Program-made: the position numbers and the translations under genes
Notes under the pieces: model-generated
What the model saw: only the letters and a program-made list of their open reading frames with translations
Database searches by the model: none
What the model was told of the DNA's origin: nothing
Shown here: positions 42,160-51,494 of the stretch, piece after piece
Layout: each line of letters opens with the position of its first letter
Numbering within the stretch: the first letter of the stretch is position 1
Assembly (NCBI GenBank): GCA_002328495.1
Contig: DCUJ01000013.1
Location: forward strand, 1 to 64,000
From: Sulfurospirillum sp. UBA2217
GTDB lineage: Bacteria > Campylobacterota > Campylobacteria > Campylobacterales > Sulfurospirillaceae
DNA: 64,000 nt
Direction of reading: 5' to 3'

Positions 42160-43493
42160 ATACTATCGCTGCTGTTGCGACAAGTTCAGGTGTTGGGTCC
42201 ATTGCGATTGTTCGCTTAAGTGGACCTAATGCTCTTGTTTTAGCGCTTAAACTCACACACAAAGATGTATTAATTCCTCGTGTTGCCACACTTAGTTTTT
42301 TATACGATAGTTCCAATAATCCCATAGACCAAGCCATTGTACTTTATTTTAAGGCACCTAACAGTTTTACGGCTGAAGAGGTCGTTGAATTTCAATGCCA
42401 TGGTGGAGCCATTGTCGCGAAAATCATTTTAAGCACTCTTTTAAGCTATGGCGTGCGCCTTGCTCATCCTGGAGAGTTTTCAAAACGTGCTTTTTTAAAT
42501 GGTCGTATTGATTTGAGCGAAGCTGAAGCAATCGCTGCTTTGATTGAGACACAAAGTGTGGATGCTGCAAAAATGCTAGCGCGCCAACTTAAGGGAGAAC
42601 TTAAAACATTTGTCTTACATGTAAGAAATCTTTTGGTTGAAATATTGGCTTTTGTGGAAGTCAATATTGACTATGCCGAAGAAGATCTTCCCCATGACAT
42701 GATAGAGCAAATATACACTAAATTAATACATTTGTATGAAACACTCTTAAAAACATATGAAAGTAGCAAACGACGTGAAGGGATGATGCAAGGCTTTAAA
42801 GTGAGCATTGTGGGTAAGCCAAATGTAGGTAAAAGTTCACTGCTCAATACCCTTTTAAGCTATGATCGTGCCATCATTAGTGACATTGCAGGCACCACGC
42901 GTGATACCATTGAGGAATCTCTACGCATAGGGTCTCATTTGATTAAAATAATTGATACTGCAGGTATTCGTGAGGCATATGACCGCATCGAAAAAATAGG
43001 GATTGAGCGTTCTATCGCGGCTATTGAAGAGTCAGAAATTGTCATAGCAATGTTTGATAATAGTAGAGATTTTAATGAAGAAGACAGCGCTATAATCGAA
43101 CTTTTAAATACATATGCGCATGAAAAGCATATTGTGAATGTCTTGAGCAAAGTTGATTTAGATAACCACTTTGATACAACGCTTTTAAAAGAGCACTATA
43201 TTTCCCTCTCGCATCATCAAGGCGTGCCCCAATTACTTAAGTATTTGGAAACCATTTTAGATCAAAAATCCTATGAAGATACGACAATGCTAACCTCTTT
43301 GCGTCAAAGAGAAGCGGTCAAAAAAGCGTATGAAGCGATTGAATCGAGCCTAAAAAGAATGAATGAGGGAGAGTTGGAACTCTTTGCATTTCATGTAAAC
43401 GAAGCTATAGATGCTATTTCTTCGATTACTGCTACGTTTGAGCGTGACGAAATTTTAGAAAAAATGTTTGGAAGTTTCTGCGTTGGAAAGTAA
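42156..43493 (+). CDS. mnmE: tRNA modification GTPase MnmE, apparent ATA start
   Basis: Reading from 42156 gives 445 residues, the normal MnmE length, starting (M)DTIAAVATSSGVGSIAIVRL, which is the canonical N-terminus. The only codons between the upstream in-frame stop and this motif are GAA, AAA, TGC and ATA, so ATA is the only plausible initiator; AGGAAA lies about 6 bases upstream. The first in-frame ATG (42453) would drop most of the folate-binding domain. G-domain motifs are 'GKPNVGKSSLLN', 'DIAGTTRDT' and 'DTAGIR', and the C-terminal catalytic Cys is in FCVGK. With MnmG it modifies wobble uridine in tRNA. Confidence 0.9.
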   Translation: MDTIAAVATSSGVGSIAIVRLSGPNALVLALKLTHKDVLIPRVATLSFLYDSSNNPIDQAIVLYFKAPNSFTAEEVVEFQCHGGAIVAKIILSTLLSYGVRLAHPGEFSKRAFLNGRIDLSEAEAIAALIETQSVDAAKMLARQLKGELKTFVLHVRNLLVEILAFVEVNIDYAEEDLPHDMIEQIYTKLIHLYETLLKTYESSKRREGMMQGFKVSIVGKPNVGKSSLLNTLLSYDRAIISDIAGTTRDTIEESLRIGSHLIKIIDTAGIREAYDRIEKIGIERSIAAIEESEIVIAMFDNSRDFNEEDSAIIELLNTYAHEKHIVNVLSKVDLDNHFDTTLLKEHYISLSHHQGVPQLLKYLETILDQKSYEDTTMLTSLRQREAVKKAYEAIESSLKRMNEGELELFAFHVNEAIDAISSITATFERDEILEKMFGSFCVGK

Positions 43494-43523
43494 TTGTTTA
43501 ATTCTTTATGGTACCATATTTCT

Positions 43524-43537
43524 TTACATGTAAAGGA
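43524..43537 (+). promoter_or_regulatory. TTACATGTAA abutting the nhaA ribosome binding site
   Basis: The palindrome (43524-43533) runs directly into AAAGGAGA, the ribosome binding site of nhaA, and the ATG is at 43546. Its position in the short mnmE-nhaA gap (52 bp) means a protein bound here, or a local hairpin, could affect nhaA translation or transcription. A second 12-bp palindrome, TATGGTACCATA, lies just upstream. Confidence 0.45.
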
Positions 43538-43545
43538 GAAAGATT

Positions 43546-44721
43546 ATGTTAACTACATTAGAGGAATTTATTAAAAAAGAGTCTTCGAGTGGACTTTTAC
43601 TGATTTTTGTGACGCTTTTAGCTCTTTTCTTGCAAAATAGCTTTTTTACCGATTTTTACACTAATTTTTTGCACACACCTGTGCAAGTTACTTTTGGAAC
43701 CTTTGGCATTGCTAAACCTCTTTTGTTGTGGATTAATGATGGTTTGATGGCAGTCTTTTTCTTTTTGATAGGACTTGAGGTCAAGCGCGAGGTTTTAGAA
43801 GGCGAACTCTCTTCTAAAGAACAAATTGTTCTTCCTTTGATAGCCGCTTTGGGTGGCATGGTGGTTCCTGCACTTATTTTTGTGCTCTTTAACCAAGCCG
43901 ACCCTTTTGCCATGAAAGGATGGGCAATCCCCACGGCAACGGATATTGCTTTTGCCCTAGGGATTCTTTCCTTATTGGGCAAACGTGTTCCTGTATCGTT
44001 GAAAATTTTTCTCATGGCTTTAGCGATTATTGACGATTTGGGTGCCATTGTGATCATCGCTTTGTTTTATACCAGTGATTTATCCACGCTCTCTATTATT
44101 ATTGCATTGATAGCCATTTCAGGGTTAGTGCTTTTAAATAGATTTCATGTTATTAAAAAAGCTGCCTATATTTTGTTGGGGATGATTTTATGGATGAGTG
44201 TTTTAAAATCGGGCGTTCATGCGACGATTGCTGGGGTTGTGTTAGCGTTTACCATTCCTTTATATTCGTTTAGAGCCAATGGTGAGCGTTTTTCGATGTT
44301 AAAAGAGATGGAGCATGACTTGCACTATTGGGTTGCTTTTTTTATCTTGCCATTGTTCGCTTTTGCCAATGCGGGCGTGGATTTAAAAGATTTACAAGCA
44401 TCCTCTATTCTTTCCAATATTTCATTGGGTATTGCTTTAGGTCTTTTTTTAGGCAAGCAGTTAGGTGTTTTTGGTTTTAGTTATATTGCTATTAAGTTAA
44501 AATGGGCTGTTTTACCCAAAGAAGCTTCCATGAAACAACTCTATGGAGTCTCCATTTTGACAGGCATTGGTTTTACTATGAGCCTTTTTGTCAATACCTT
44601 GGCGTTTAACGACAGTAACACATTTTACTATGCCGATAAACTGGCTATTTTATTGGGTTCATTTGCATCAGGTATTGTTGGTTACCTTGTGATCAAAGCC
44701 GTTTCAAAACCTACTGTCTAA
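43546..44721 (+). CDS. nhaA: Na+/H+ antiporter NhaA
   Basis: A 391-residue, 12-TM antiporter. Signatures are 'LLLWINDGLMAVFFFLIGLE', 'GWAIPTATDIAFALGILSLL' and the ion-binding Asp pair in 'ALAIIDDLGAIVIIAL', with 'SILTGIGFTMSLFVNTLAF' near the end. It exports Na+ in exchange for protons and supports pH and salt tolerance. A good AAAGGAGA ribosome binding site is present. Its end overlaps the convergent lolA gene by 11 bp. Confidence 0.96.
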   Translation: MLTTLEEFIKKESSSGLLLIFVTLLALFLQNSFFTDFYTNFLHTPVQVTFGTFGIAKPLLLWINDGLMAVFFFLIGLEVKREVLEGELSSKEQIVLPLIAALGGMVVPALIFVLFNQADPFAMKGWAIPTATDIAFALGILSLLGKRVPVSLKIFLMALAIIDDLGAIVIIALFYTSDLSTLSIIIALIAISGLVLLNRFHVIKKAAYILLGMILWMSVLKSGVHATIAGVVLAFTIPLYSFRANGERFSMLKEMEHDLHYWVAFFILPLFAFANAGVDLKDLQASSILSNISLGIALGLFLGKQLGVFGFSYIAIKLKWAVLPKEASMKQLYGVSILTGIGFTMSLFVNTLAFNDSNTFYYADKLAILLGSFASGIVGYLVIKAVSKPTV

Positions 44722-45229
44722 TTACGTCAAATCCTAAGGGGATGTCTGCTTGAAAAAGAGCATCCTCTAAAAAAAGATTGGTGGATTGGTTGGAAAAAAG
44801 AATTTCAACGCGGTTGTCCAGCTTATCGTTGTAGGTCACTTTGTCGATACTTGTGGGTGTTGCATAAATGGTATAGGTCGTATCCATAAACGAGGTTGTA
44901 TAGGTATTTTGGGTAACTTCTTTCGCTTCCGTCATCAATTGTGCGATATTGGGTGTATTCTCAAGATTGGTAATGATGGCTTGTTCTAACTCTGGTTCGA
45001 TAATCACAACTTTCGTGTCATTAAAATAAATTTTTTTAGCCACCGGTTTTTCATAGACCCATAGTGCTTTTTTATCGTGTGTTGCGTAAAATTTTCCTGT
45101 ATAGGTGATTGTTTTATTTTGTTCGTTAGTTACCTTTTGAACAAAATCACTTTGAATGGTTTTAAAGGCTTTTAGATTGTTTCCCCAAAGTGTTGCCACA
45201 CACACACACATCATCACAAAAAGTTTCAT
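44711..45229 (-). CDS. lolA: Outer-membrane lipoprotein carrier LolA
   Basis: I chose the ATG at 45229 (MKLFVMMCVCVATLWG) because AAGGAA is 7 bases upstream; the ATG two codons earlier is too close to it. The 172-residue product has a signal peptide, then 'LKAFKTIQSDFVQKV', 'KALWVYEKPVAKKIYFND' and 'VEILFSNQ', matching LolA. It ferries lipoproteins across the periplasm. It is divergent from secA, as in C. jejuni. Confidence 0.9.
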   Translation of the reverse strand: MKLFVMMCVCVATLWGNNLKAFKTIQSDFVQKVTNEQNKTITYTGKFYATHDKKALWVYEKPVAKKIYFNDTKVVIIEPELEQAIITNLENTPNIAQLMTEAKEVTQNTYTTSFMDTTYTIYATPTSIDKVTYNDKLDNRVEILFSNQSTNLFLEDALFQADIPLGFDVIRQ

Positions 45230-45322
45230 CGACATTTCCTTAAATCAGATGCGTAGTTTTATCAAATAGATAGTAAAAATATGATAAAATCTTATCTTTT
45301 AGTCAAAACAGAAGGTTAAAAC

Positions 45323-47896
45323 ATGCTATTCACCAGTATTATTCGTAAAATTTTTGGTACACAAAACGATCGTATCGTTAAAAACTACGCCAATCGTGTT
45401 AAAAAAATCAACGCTCTAGAGAGTGTGTATGAAGCGATGGACGATGAAGCACTCAAAGCCGTATTTGAGGGTTTCAAAACACAGGTACGGGCAGGTACAC
45501 CACTCGATGATGTTCTTAATGATATTTTTGCCATTACACGAGAAGTGAGTAAACGAACCACAGGTATGCGCCATTTTGACGTTCAAATGATTGGTGGCTT
45601 GGTTTTGCATGAGGGAAACATCGCAGAGATGAAAACGGGCGAGGGAAAAACACTCGTTGCTACCCTTCCTGTGGTTTTGAATGCCATGAGTGGTGAAGGT
45701 GTGCATGTTGTCACCGTGAATGATTATTTGGCAAAGCGTGACGCGGAAGATATGGCGCGTATTTACACCTTTTTAGGCTTAAGCGTGGGTGTTGTTACCA
45801 ACAGTTTGGAAAACGACGCAGTGCGTAAAGAGCAGTATCTGTCTGATATTACGTATGGTACGAACAATGAATTTGGCTTTGACTATTTGCGTGATAATAT
45901 GCGCTACTCTTTGGATGAAAAAGTACAGCGTGAACACAACTTTGTTATCGTGGATGAAGTCGACTCGATTTTAATCGATGAAGCACGTACCCCTTTGATT
46001 ATCTCTGGTCCATCGCATCGTACTTTGGATGGCTACACCAAAGCTAACGGGGTAGCAAAAGGCTTAAGCAAAGACGTGGATTTTACCGTCGATGAAAAAA
46101 ATCGAACGGTCGTTTTGAGTGAAGTAGGTATTAGTCATGCAGAAGAGCTGTTTGGTGTGGATAACTTATACAGTCTTGAAAATGCTGTTTTTTCGCATCA
46201 TCTTGACCAAGCACTCAAAGCGCAACACCTTTTTGAAGCCGATGTAGACTATGTAGTGCGTGAAGGCGAAATCGTCATCGTCGATGAGTTTACCGGTCGT
46301 TTGAGTGAAGGACGCCGTTTTTCTGAGGGGCTTCACCAAGCGTTGGAAGCAAAAGAGGGTGTGATGATTAAAGAAGAGTCACAAACTTTGGCAGACATTA
46401 CCTTCCAAAATTATTTTAGATTGTATAAAAAATTAGCAGGTATGACAGGAACAGCGCAAACCGAAGCAACAGAGTTTTCACAAATTTATAATCTCGACGT
46501 TGTCTCCATCCCTACCAACCTTCCGATGGTTCGTGACGATAAAAATGACCTCATTTACAAAACAGAGCGTGAGAAATTTGAAGCGGTGATTAAAGACATC
46601 AAAGTATGTCATGAAAAAGGTCAGCCTGTTTTGGTGGGTACGGCTTCGATTGAAAAAAGTGAGCTTTTACATACGATGCTCAAAAAAGAAAAAGTACCCC
46701 ATTCGGTTTTAAATGCAAAAAACCATGAAAAAGAGGCGCAAATCATCAAAGATGCTGGTGCTCGTGGCGCTGTAACCATCGCAACCAACATGGCAGGACG
46801 TGGGGTTGATATAAAGCTTAGTGATGAAATTAAAGCCCTTGGAGGTCTTTATATCATAGGAACAGAGCGCCATGAAAGCCGTCGAATCGATAATCAGCTT
46901 CGTGGTCGTTCAGGGCGCCAAGGCGATAATGGAAAGAGCCGTTTTTATTTAAGTTTGGAAGATAATCTTTTACGCATTTTTGGAAGCGATCGTATTAAAG
47001 CGATTATGGAGCGTTTGGGAATCGAGGAGGGTGAACATATTGAGTCTAAAATGGTCACGCGTGCGGTTGAAAATGCCCAGAAAAAAGTGGAAGCCATGCA
47101 TTTTGAGTCTCGAAAACACCTTTTAGAATACGATGATGTTGCCAACAAGCAACGTAAAACCATCTATAATTTTAGAAACGATTTACTCAATCCTGAATAT
47201 GAAATTGATACAAAAATAAAAGACATTCGTTTTGAATTTATCACATCGATGCTTTTTAGGGCTGAAATTTATGAAGGCATGGATCAATCAAGCTATGATA
47301 TAGAGCGTTTATGTGCCGTTTTAAAAGAAGAGCTTGGAGAAAGTTTGGATGAACATGAGCTGAAAGGGTTAGATTTTGAAGGCTTACGAGAAAAAATTAT
47401 CCATCATTTAGAAGTAATTTTTGAAGCAAAAATGTCGGTGGTTGACCCCGTTCAACGTATGGAAATAGAACGCATTTTGTATCTTCAAGTCCTAGATAAC
47501 GCTTGGAGAGCGCATTTGTACCAGATGGATATTTTAAAAACAGGTATTGGGCTTCGAGGGTATAATCAAAAAGACCCACTAACTGAGTATAAAAAAGAGA
47601 GCTACAATCTTTTCATTGAATTGGTAGAGCAGATTAAATTTGAAAGCTTCAAAACATTACATGTCGTACAATTAAGAGACAATAAAGAAGAAGAAGAAAA
47701 GCGTGCGATGGAAGCGATGATTCGTCGTATGGAAGAGGCGAATGCTGGGGCAACATTGCATCATGCTTCTAGCAGCGATGAAGAGGCAGACAAAGAGAAG
47801 AAGACCGCCCGTAATGAGCCATGTCCGTGTGGCAGTGGTAAAAAATTTAAACAATGTTGTGGCAAAAGTGGCCCTAAAAAAGGGATATTGGCGTAA
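45323..47896 (+). CDS. secA: Preprotein translocase ATPase SecA
   Basis: An 857-residue SecA. Walker A is 'EMKTGEGKTLVATLP' (near 100), the DEAD-type motif 'VDEVDSILIDEARTPLIISG' is near 208, and motif VI is 'QLRGRSGRQGDNG'. The zinc-binding C-terminus CPCGSGKKFKQCCG, which contacts SecB or the ribosome, is present. It drives export through SecYEG. A TATGAT/TAAAAT -10 region lies about 40 bp upstream of the ATG. Confidence 0.98.
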   Translation: MLFTSIIRKIFGTQNDRIVKNYANRVKKINALESVYEAMDDEALKAVFEGFKTQVRAGTPLDDVLNDIFAITREVSKRTTGMRHFDVQMIGGLVLHEGNIAEMKTGEGKTLVATLPVVLNAMSGEGVHVVTVNDYLAKRDAEDMARIYTFLGLSVGVVTNSLENDAVRKEQYLSDITYGTNNEFGFDYLRDNMRYSLDEKVQREHNFVIVDEVDSILIDEARTPLIISGPSHRTLDGYTKANGVAKGLSKDVDFTVDEKNRTVVLSEVGISHAEELFGVDNLYSLENAVFSHHLDQALKAQHLFEADVDYVVREGEIVIVDEFTGRLSEGRRFSEGLHQALEAKEGVMIKEESQTLADITFQNYFRLYKKLAGMTGTAQTEATEFSQIYNLDVVSIPTNLPMVRDDKNDLIYKTEREKFEAVIKDIKVCHEKGQPVLVGTASIEKSELLHTMLKKEKVPHSVLNAKNHEKEAQIIKDAGARGAVTIATNMAGRGVDIKLSDEIKALGGLYIIGTERHESRRIDNQLRGRSGRQGDNGKSRFYLSLEDNLLRIFGSDRIKAIMERLGIEEGEHIESKMVTRAVENAQKKVEAMHFESRKHLLEYDDVANKQRKTIYNFRNDLLNPEYEIDTKIKDIRFEFITSMLFRAEIYEGMDQSSYDIERLCAVLKEELGESLDEHELKGLDFEGLREKIIHHLEVIFEAKMSVVDPVQRMEIERILYLQVLDNAWRAHLYQMDILKTGIGLRGYNQKDPLTEYKKESYNLFIELVEQIKFESFKTLHVVQLRDNKEEEEKRAMEAMIRRMEEANAGATLHHASSSDEEADKEKKTARNEPCPCGSGKKFKQCCGKSGPKKGILA

Positions 47897-47898
47897 GA

Positions 47899-49104
47899 AT
47901 GACCGTACCAAACCTTAGCCTGTATTTGGTTAAAAAATACCTGCGTTTTGATAATTCGCAACCCTTCATCACCGTTATATCGCTCTTGGCTTTTTTAGGC
48001 GTTGCGATTGGTTTGATGGTGTTGATGGTTGCGATGGCGATTATGAATGGATTTGATAAAGAGTTTGAAAAGAAACTTTTCACGATGAACTATCCCCTTT
48101 CTATCTATTCACGCAGTTTTTCTCCCGTACAAAACAATGACCTTGAACACCTAAAAGCCAATTTCCCCAATCTTAAATTTAGCCCTTATATTTCCACGCA
48201 AGTTATCATCAAAACAGGCAATCGTCTAGAAGGGGGTATGCTGTTTGGGGTCAATTTTGAGCAAGAAGAAGCCATTAATTCCATTGTTAAAGAAGCCATT
48301 GGTGGCAAAACCTTGCAGAAATATGACCTCATTGTGGGGCATGAAATTGCAAAATCGCACCTCCTCTTCGAAGGAGAAAAAGCCACACTCATTTTCACCA
48401 AAAATGACCCAGGCGGGATGAGTCTGATTCCTAAAATGAAACGTTTTGATATGCAAGGCTCTTTTAAATCAGGGCTCATTGCCTACGATAAAAGTTACAT
48501 GTACACCACCTTAGAAGGTTTAGCTCAAGTGTTACAGTATGAAGAGGGGCATTTTGATGGCATTCATATCTATTCAGATGACCCTTTTGGTGACCTTGAA
48601 AAAATACGTAAGGTATTACCTGATGATTTAGGTGTGGTGGGTTGGTGGCAAATGAACGGCAATTTTTTTGCCGCACTGGCTTTGGAAAAAAGAGCGCTCT
48701 TTATCGTGTTGATGCTCATTATTTTGATAGCATCGCTTAATATCATTAGTTCACTCTTGATGACGGTGATGAATAGGCGCAAAGAGATAGCCTTATTGCT
48801 CTCATTGGGAGCTTCTAAACGTGAGATTCGTAATACGTTTTTTTATTTAGGATTGGTGATTGGTGGAGGTGGTATGCTGTGTGGTATTGTTCTTGGATTT
48901 GGAGCACTCTTAGTATTAGGCTCATTTGATTTAATCGCTTTGCCAGCCGATGTTTATGGGACAGCGCGTCTACCACTGGACCTTTCCACACTTGATTTTG
49001 GATTGATTGTACTTGGAACATCACTTATTGTGGCACTTTCATCTTATTATCCTGCACATAAAGCAACTCAAATTAATGTGTTAGATACCTTGCGTAATGA
49101 ATAG
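47899..49104 (+). CDS. LolC/E-like ABC permease (lipoprotein release)
   Basis: A 401-residue FtsX-family permease: one TM after the N-terminus ('VISLLAFLGVAIGLMVLMVA'), a ~220-residue periplasmic domain, and three C-terminal TMs ('LFIVLMLIILIASLNIISSLL', 'LVIGGGGMLCGIVLGFG', 'FGLIVLGTSLIVALSSYYPA'). 'NRRKEIALLLSLGASKREI' is the coupling segment that contacts the ATPase. It probably releases lipoproteins to LolA, whose gene is nearby across secA. The ATPase LolD is not in the window. It starts 2 bp after secA. Confidence 0.9.
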   Translation: MTVPNLSLYLVKKYLRFDNSQPFITVISLLAFLGVAIGLMVLMVAMAIMNGFDKEFEKKLFTMNYPLSIYSRSFSPVQNNDLEHLKANFPNLKFSPYISTQVIIKTGNRLEGGMLFGVNFEQEEAINSIVKEAIGGKTLQKYDLIVGHEIAKSHLLFEGEKATLIFTKNDPGGMSLIPKMKRFDMQGSFKSGLIAYDKSYMYTTLEGLAQVLQYEEGHFDGIHIYSDDPFGDLEKIRKVLPDDLGVVGWWQMNGNFFAALALEKRALFIVLMLIILIASLNIISSLLMTVMNRRKEIALLLSLGASKREIRNTFFYLGLVIGGGGMLCGIVLGFGALLVLGSFDLIALPADVYGTARLPLDLSTLDFGLIVLGTSLIVALSSYYPAHKATQINVLDTLRNE

Positions 49105-49122
49105 CGTTTAAAAAAACGCTAT
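49101..49122. terminator. Hairpin terminator shared by convergent genes
   Basis: ATAGCGTTT (49101-49109) pairs perfectly with AAACGCTAT (49114-49122) around an AAAA loop, followed by TTTAAG. The stop codons of both the LolC/E-like gene and the convergent gene at 49119 lie in or at the stem, so one hairpin serves both directions. Confidence 0.75.
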
Positions 49123-49520
49123 TTTAAGATTTCAGGTGAAACGTTACAATAATCTTCCACAGTTTCACGTAATTTTCGTATTAAAGTTTCAGAATTTTGT
49201 CCATCTTCAGGGTAACACACAATAGTATCTAATGGCTCTTGATCTAAAAACTGTTGAATGCCTGATAGCAATTCTGTTGCCCCATTCCAGTCTGTTCCTG
49301 CTAGCATTACGACGTAATCGCTCTCATGGTTAAATAAGGCATCAGTTTTACGTAAAATTCGTTGAAAGAGTTCTAAATTGTCAATTTCTTTAGCGTCGTT
49401 GAGGGAAAAAAAGATGAGTGAAAAAGGTGCTTCATCTTTGATGCCAAAACGCTCAAGTAGCGCAATATGGTGGTCAATTAAATTGGCGAGATTGATTTTT
49501 GAGAATGTAATACTTGACAT
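49119..49520 (-). CDS. Small GGDEF-fold-like protein without active site
   Basis: A 133-residue cytosolic protein. Its order of elements ('FSLIFFSLNDAKEIDN', then 'DYVVMLAGTDWNGATELLSGI', then 'PEDGQNSETLIRKL') resembles a stripped-down nucleotidyl-cyclase (GGDEF) fold, but the GG(D/E)EF loop and metal-binding acids are absent. It may be a regulatory domain. The next gene downstream is cprS, 36 bp from its start, on the same strand. I cannot assign a function. Confidence 0.55.
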   Translation of the reverse strand: MSSITFSKINLANLIDHHIALLERFGIKDEAPFSLIFFSLNDAKEIDNLELFQRILRKTDALFNHESDYVVMLAGTDWNGATELLSGIQQFLDQEPLDTIVCYPEDGQNSETLIRKLRETVEDYCNVSPEILK

Positions 49521-49556
49521 AAGAAATCCTTTTTATGCATGAACTTTTCAGATATT

Positions 49557-50789
49557 CTACTCTAAATTTTCCAGTTTTTCAAAATTAAAATAGTTATAAC
49601 TCTCTTTATGTTCATAAGTAAAGTTTAAACGATGAGCTTTGATGATGTTATGAACGATGTAGAGTCCCAAACCAAAGCTTTGATGGGAGTTTTTTTCTTG
49701 TACGAAAGGCTCAAGATAGTGAGAGAGTTCATACTGTAAGGGCTTTCCTTGGCTGATAAACGAGAGCTTTGTTTTAGTCCCAATAATACTCATTCTTTTA
49801 TCTATGGAGTATTTAATGCCATTGTCAATCATGTTTTTCATAGCCGTTGTAAACAGTCTAAAGTCTACATGTAAAACAATTTCCCCTTCAATAGCAATAT
49901 CAACGTGGTCAGGCGAAACCATAGCAAGGTCAATGGCTTCATCAAGCATATCGATGAGACGGTAAGGTTTGACATTTTTAATCCCTTCTCCTGAAGTGAT
50001 TTGTTCTATCGAAGCAAATTCATTGATGAGTAATTCAAGTTTTTCAAATGTACCAATCAAACGCTCTTTGTGTTTTCCATCTTCTAACATTTCAGCACTG
50101 ATACGCCCTTTGGTGATGGGCGTTTTAAGTTCATGCATAATGTTACGCAAAAAGAGTTGGCGTGATTGGTTGAGTTTTGTGATTTGTGTGACTGCGTTGT
50201 GAAATGCATTAGAAACTTGTGCAATTTCATCTTCTCCATCGGTTTGACAATTAATTTCTAAATCACCTTTTGCAAAGCGATCCATTTGGCGTTTTAAGGT
50301 TCGTAGTGGACGCAGTTTCCTCAACGTCAAGATATAGGCAGTGATAATAATTAAAAAGACGAATCCAAATATAGTTTTAATCAAATCATAACGATACGAC
50401 TGGAAATCTTCATCTTTCAAAAGCAAGGAAGAGTATTTGGTTTCGATAAATAAATAGTGGTCATTGTTGTATTTTAAAATAGCACTGCTACCAATTTTAT
50501 CGCCAATTTTTTGAATGACTTGTGAGTGTTTTAAAATCTCTTCACGCTCTTCTTTTTCAGTAATTTCGCGCATTTGATACCCTTTGACTTGCTTTTTAAG
50601 CTCCTCAGAGGTGATAAAATTGTTAAGATGAAAAAGTGTTGCTCGTGCAATAATAGAATATTTTGCATTGAGTTTATCGGTATATTGTTGTTTATCATAC
50701 TCCAAAAGAAAAAGTAGGGCTAAAAAAATACTGATAATACTGATGGAAAAAATAAAGGTGATGCTGTAAAAAATAGAGGATTTTGTCAT
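49557..50789 (-). CDS. cprS: Sensor histidine kinase CprS-like (ArsS family)
   Basis: A 410-residue kinase: TM1 at about 8-28 ('IFSISIISIFLALLFLLEY'), a ~100-residue periplasmic sensor, TM2 ('TIFGFVFLIIITAYILTL'), a HAMP segment and an H-box 'RNIMHELKTPITKGRISAEM' with the phosphorylated His. The ATPase lobe is short, with 'NMIDNGIKYS' (N-box) and 'FGLGLYIVHNIIKAH' (G2-box). It overlaps the response regulator by 4 bp. The symbol rests on the conserved cprS-cprR-htrA/cbpA-hspR-kefB order of C. jejuni, where CprRS controls envelope and biofilm functions. Confidence 0.82.
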   Translation of the reverse strand: MTKSSIFYSITFIFSISIISIFLALLFLLEYDKQQYTDKLNAKYSIIARATLFHLNNFITSEELKKQVKGYQMREITEKEEREEILKHSQVIQKIGDKIGSSAILKYNNDHYLFIETKYSSLLLKDEDFQSYRYDLIKTIFGFVFLIIITAYILTLRKLRPLRTLKRQMDRFAKGDLEINCQTDGEDEIAQVSNAFHNAVTQITKLNQSRQLFLRNIMHELKTPITKGRISAEMLEDGKHKERLIGTFEKLELLINEFASIEQITSGEGIKNVKPYRLIDMLDEAIDLAMVSPDHVDIAIEGEIVLHVDFRLFTTAMKNMIDNGIKYSIDKRMSIIGTKTKLSFISQGKPLQYELSHYLEPFVQEKNSHQSFGLGLYIVHNIIKAHRLNFTYEHKESYNYFNFEKLENLE

Positions 50790-51466
50790 TGTAAAAATTT
50801 GTATCCAATGCCTCGAATCGCATGAATATACGTAGGCTCTTTTGGATTTTCTCCAAGCTTATGGCGAATACGTCCGATGATAACATCAATACTTTTGTTC
50901 GTTGTCTCTTCGCTAATGGCTTCAATGTTGTAAATGAGCTCTTCACGCGAAACAACGCCCCCCTCTTTTTTGATGAGGTAGGCAAGTATGCCATATTCGG
51001 CAGCGGTTAGATGCAAGGTTTTCCCTAAAAGCGTGATTTGCATCTGCTCTTCACTTAGAATAAAATCTTTAGGTTTTTCAATGCTTTGCGTGGTAGGAAC
51101 AAACCCCTTTTGCCGTCTAAGCAGACTCATGATGCGCGCTTGAAGTTCACGGGGATTGTAAGGTTTTGGAAGATAATCATCCGCACCATTTTCCAAAGCG
51201 GTCACTTTATCGGTGATATCGGTACGTGCTGAGGAGATAATAATAGGTAAAGTATGGCGTTTTCGAATCTCTTTACACACATCCAAACCATCAAGACCAG
51301 GCAAAGTTAAATCCAATATAACAAGATCAAACGGTTGTGTATCAAGCGTTGAAAGCCCAATATAAGGCTCTTCCGCAATCGTGATGTGAATCTCAAACTG
51401 TTCAAGATATTCCATCAAAATTTCAGCCAATTCCAAATCATCTTCAATCATCAAAACACGTGTCAT
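50786..51466 (-). CDS. cprR: Response regulator CprR-like (OmpR/PhoB family)
   Basis: A 226-residue regulator. The receiver domain has the acidic pocket 'MIEDDLELAEIL', the phospho-acceptor Asp in 'LVILDLTLPGLDGL' and the Lys in 'DYLPKPYNPRE'. The C-terminal winged helix includes 'LTAAEYGILAYLIKKEGGVV' and 'IIGRIRHKLGE', with 'HAIRGIGYKF' as the wing. It sits downstream of htrA on the same strand with its own likely promoter. CprR in C. jejuni is reported to be essential; whether this also holds here is not visible. Confidence 0.85.
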   Translation of the reverse strand: MTRVLMIEDDLELAEILMEYLEQFEIHITIAEEPYIGLSTLDTQPFDLVILDLTLPGLDGLDVCKEIRKRHTLPIIISSARTDITDKVTALENGADDYLPKPYNPRELQARIMSLLRRQKGFVPTTQSIEKPKDFILSEEQMQITLLGKTLHLTAAEYGILAYLIKKEGGVVSREELIYNIEAISEETTNKSIDVIIGRIRHKLGENPKEPTYIHAIRGIGYKFLQ

Positions 51467-51494
51467 AATAGGTCATCTCCTTACATGTAAAGAC

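Noticed and set aside
42453..43493. mnmE starting at the first in-frame ATG (346 residues)
   Set aside because: It would remove most of the conserved N-terminal folate-binding domain, which is encoded intact in the same frame back to 42156.
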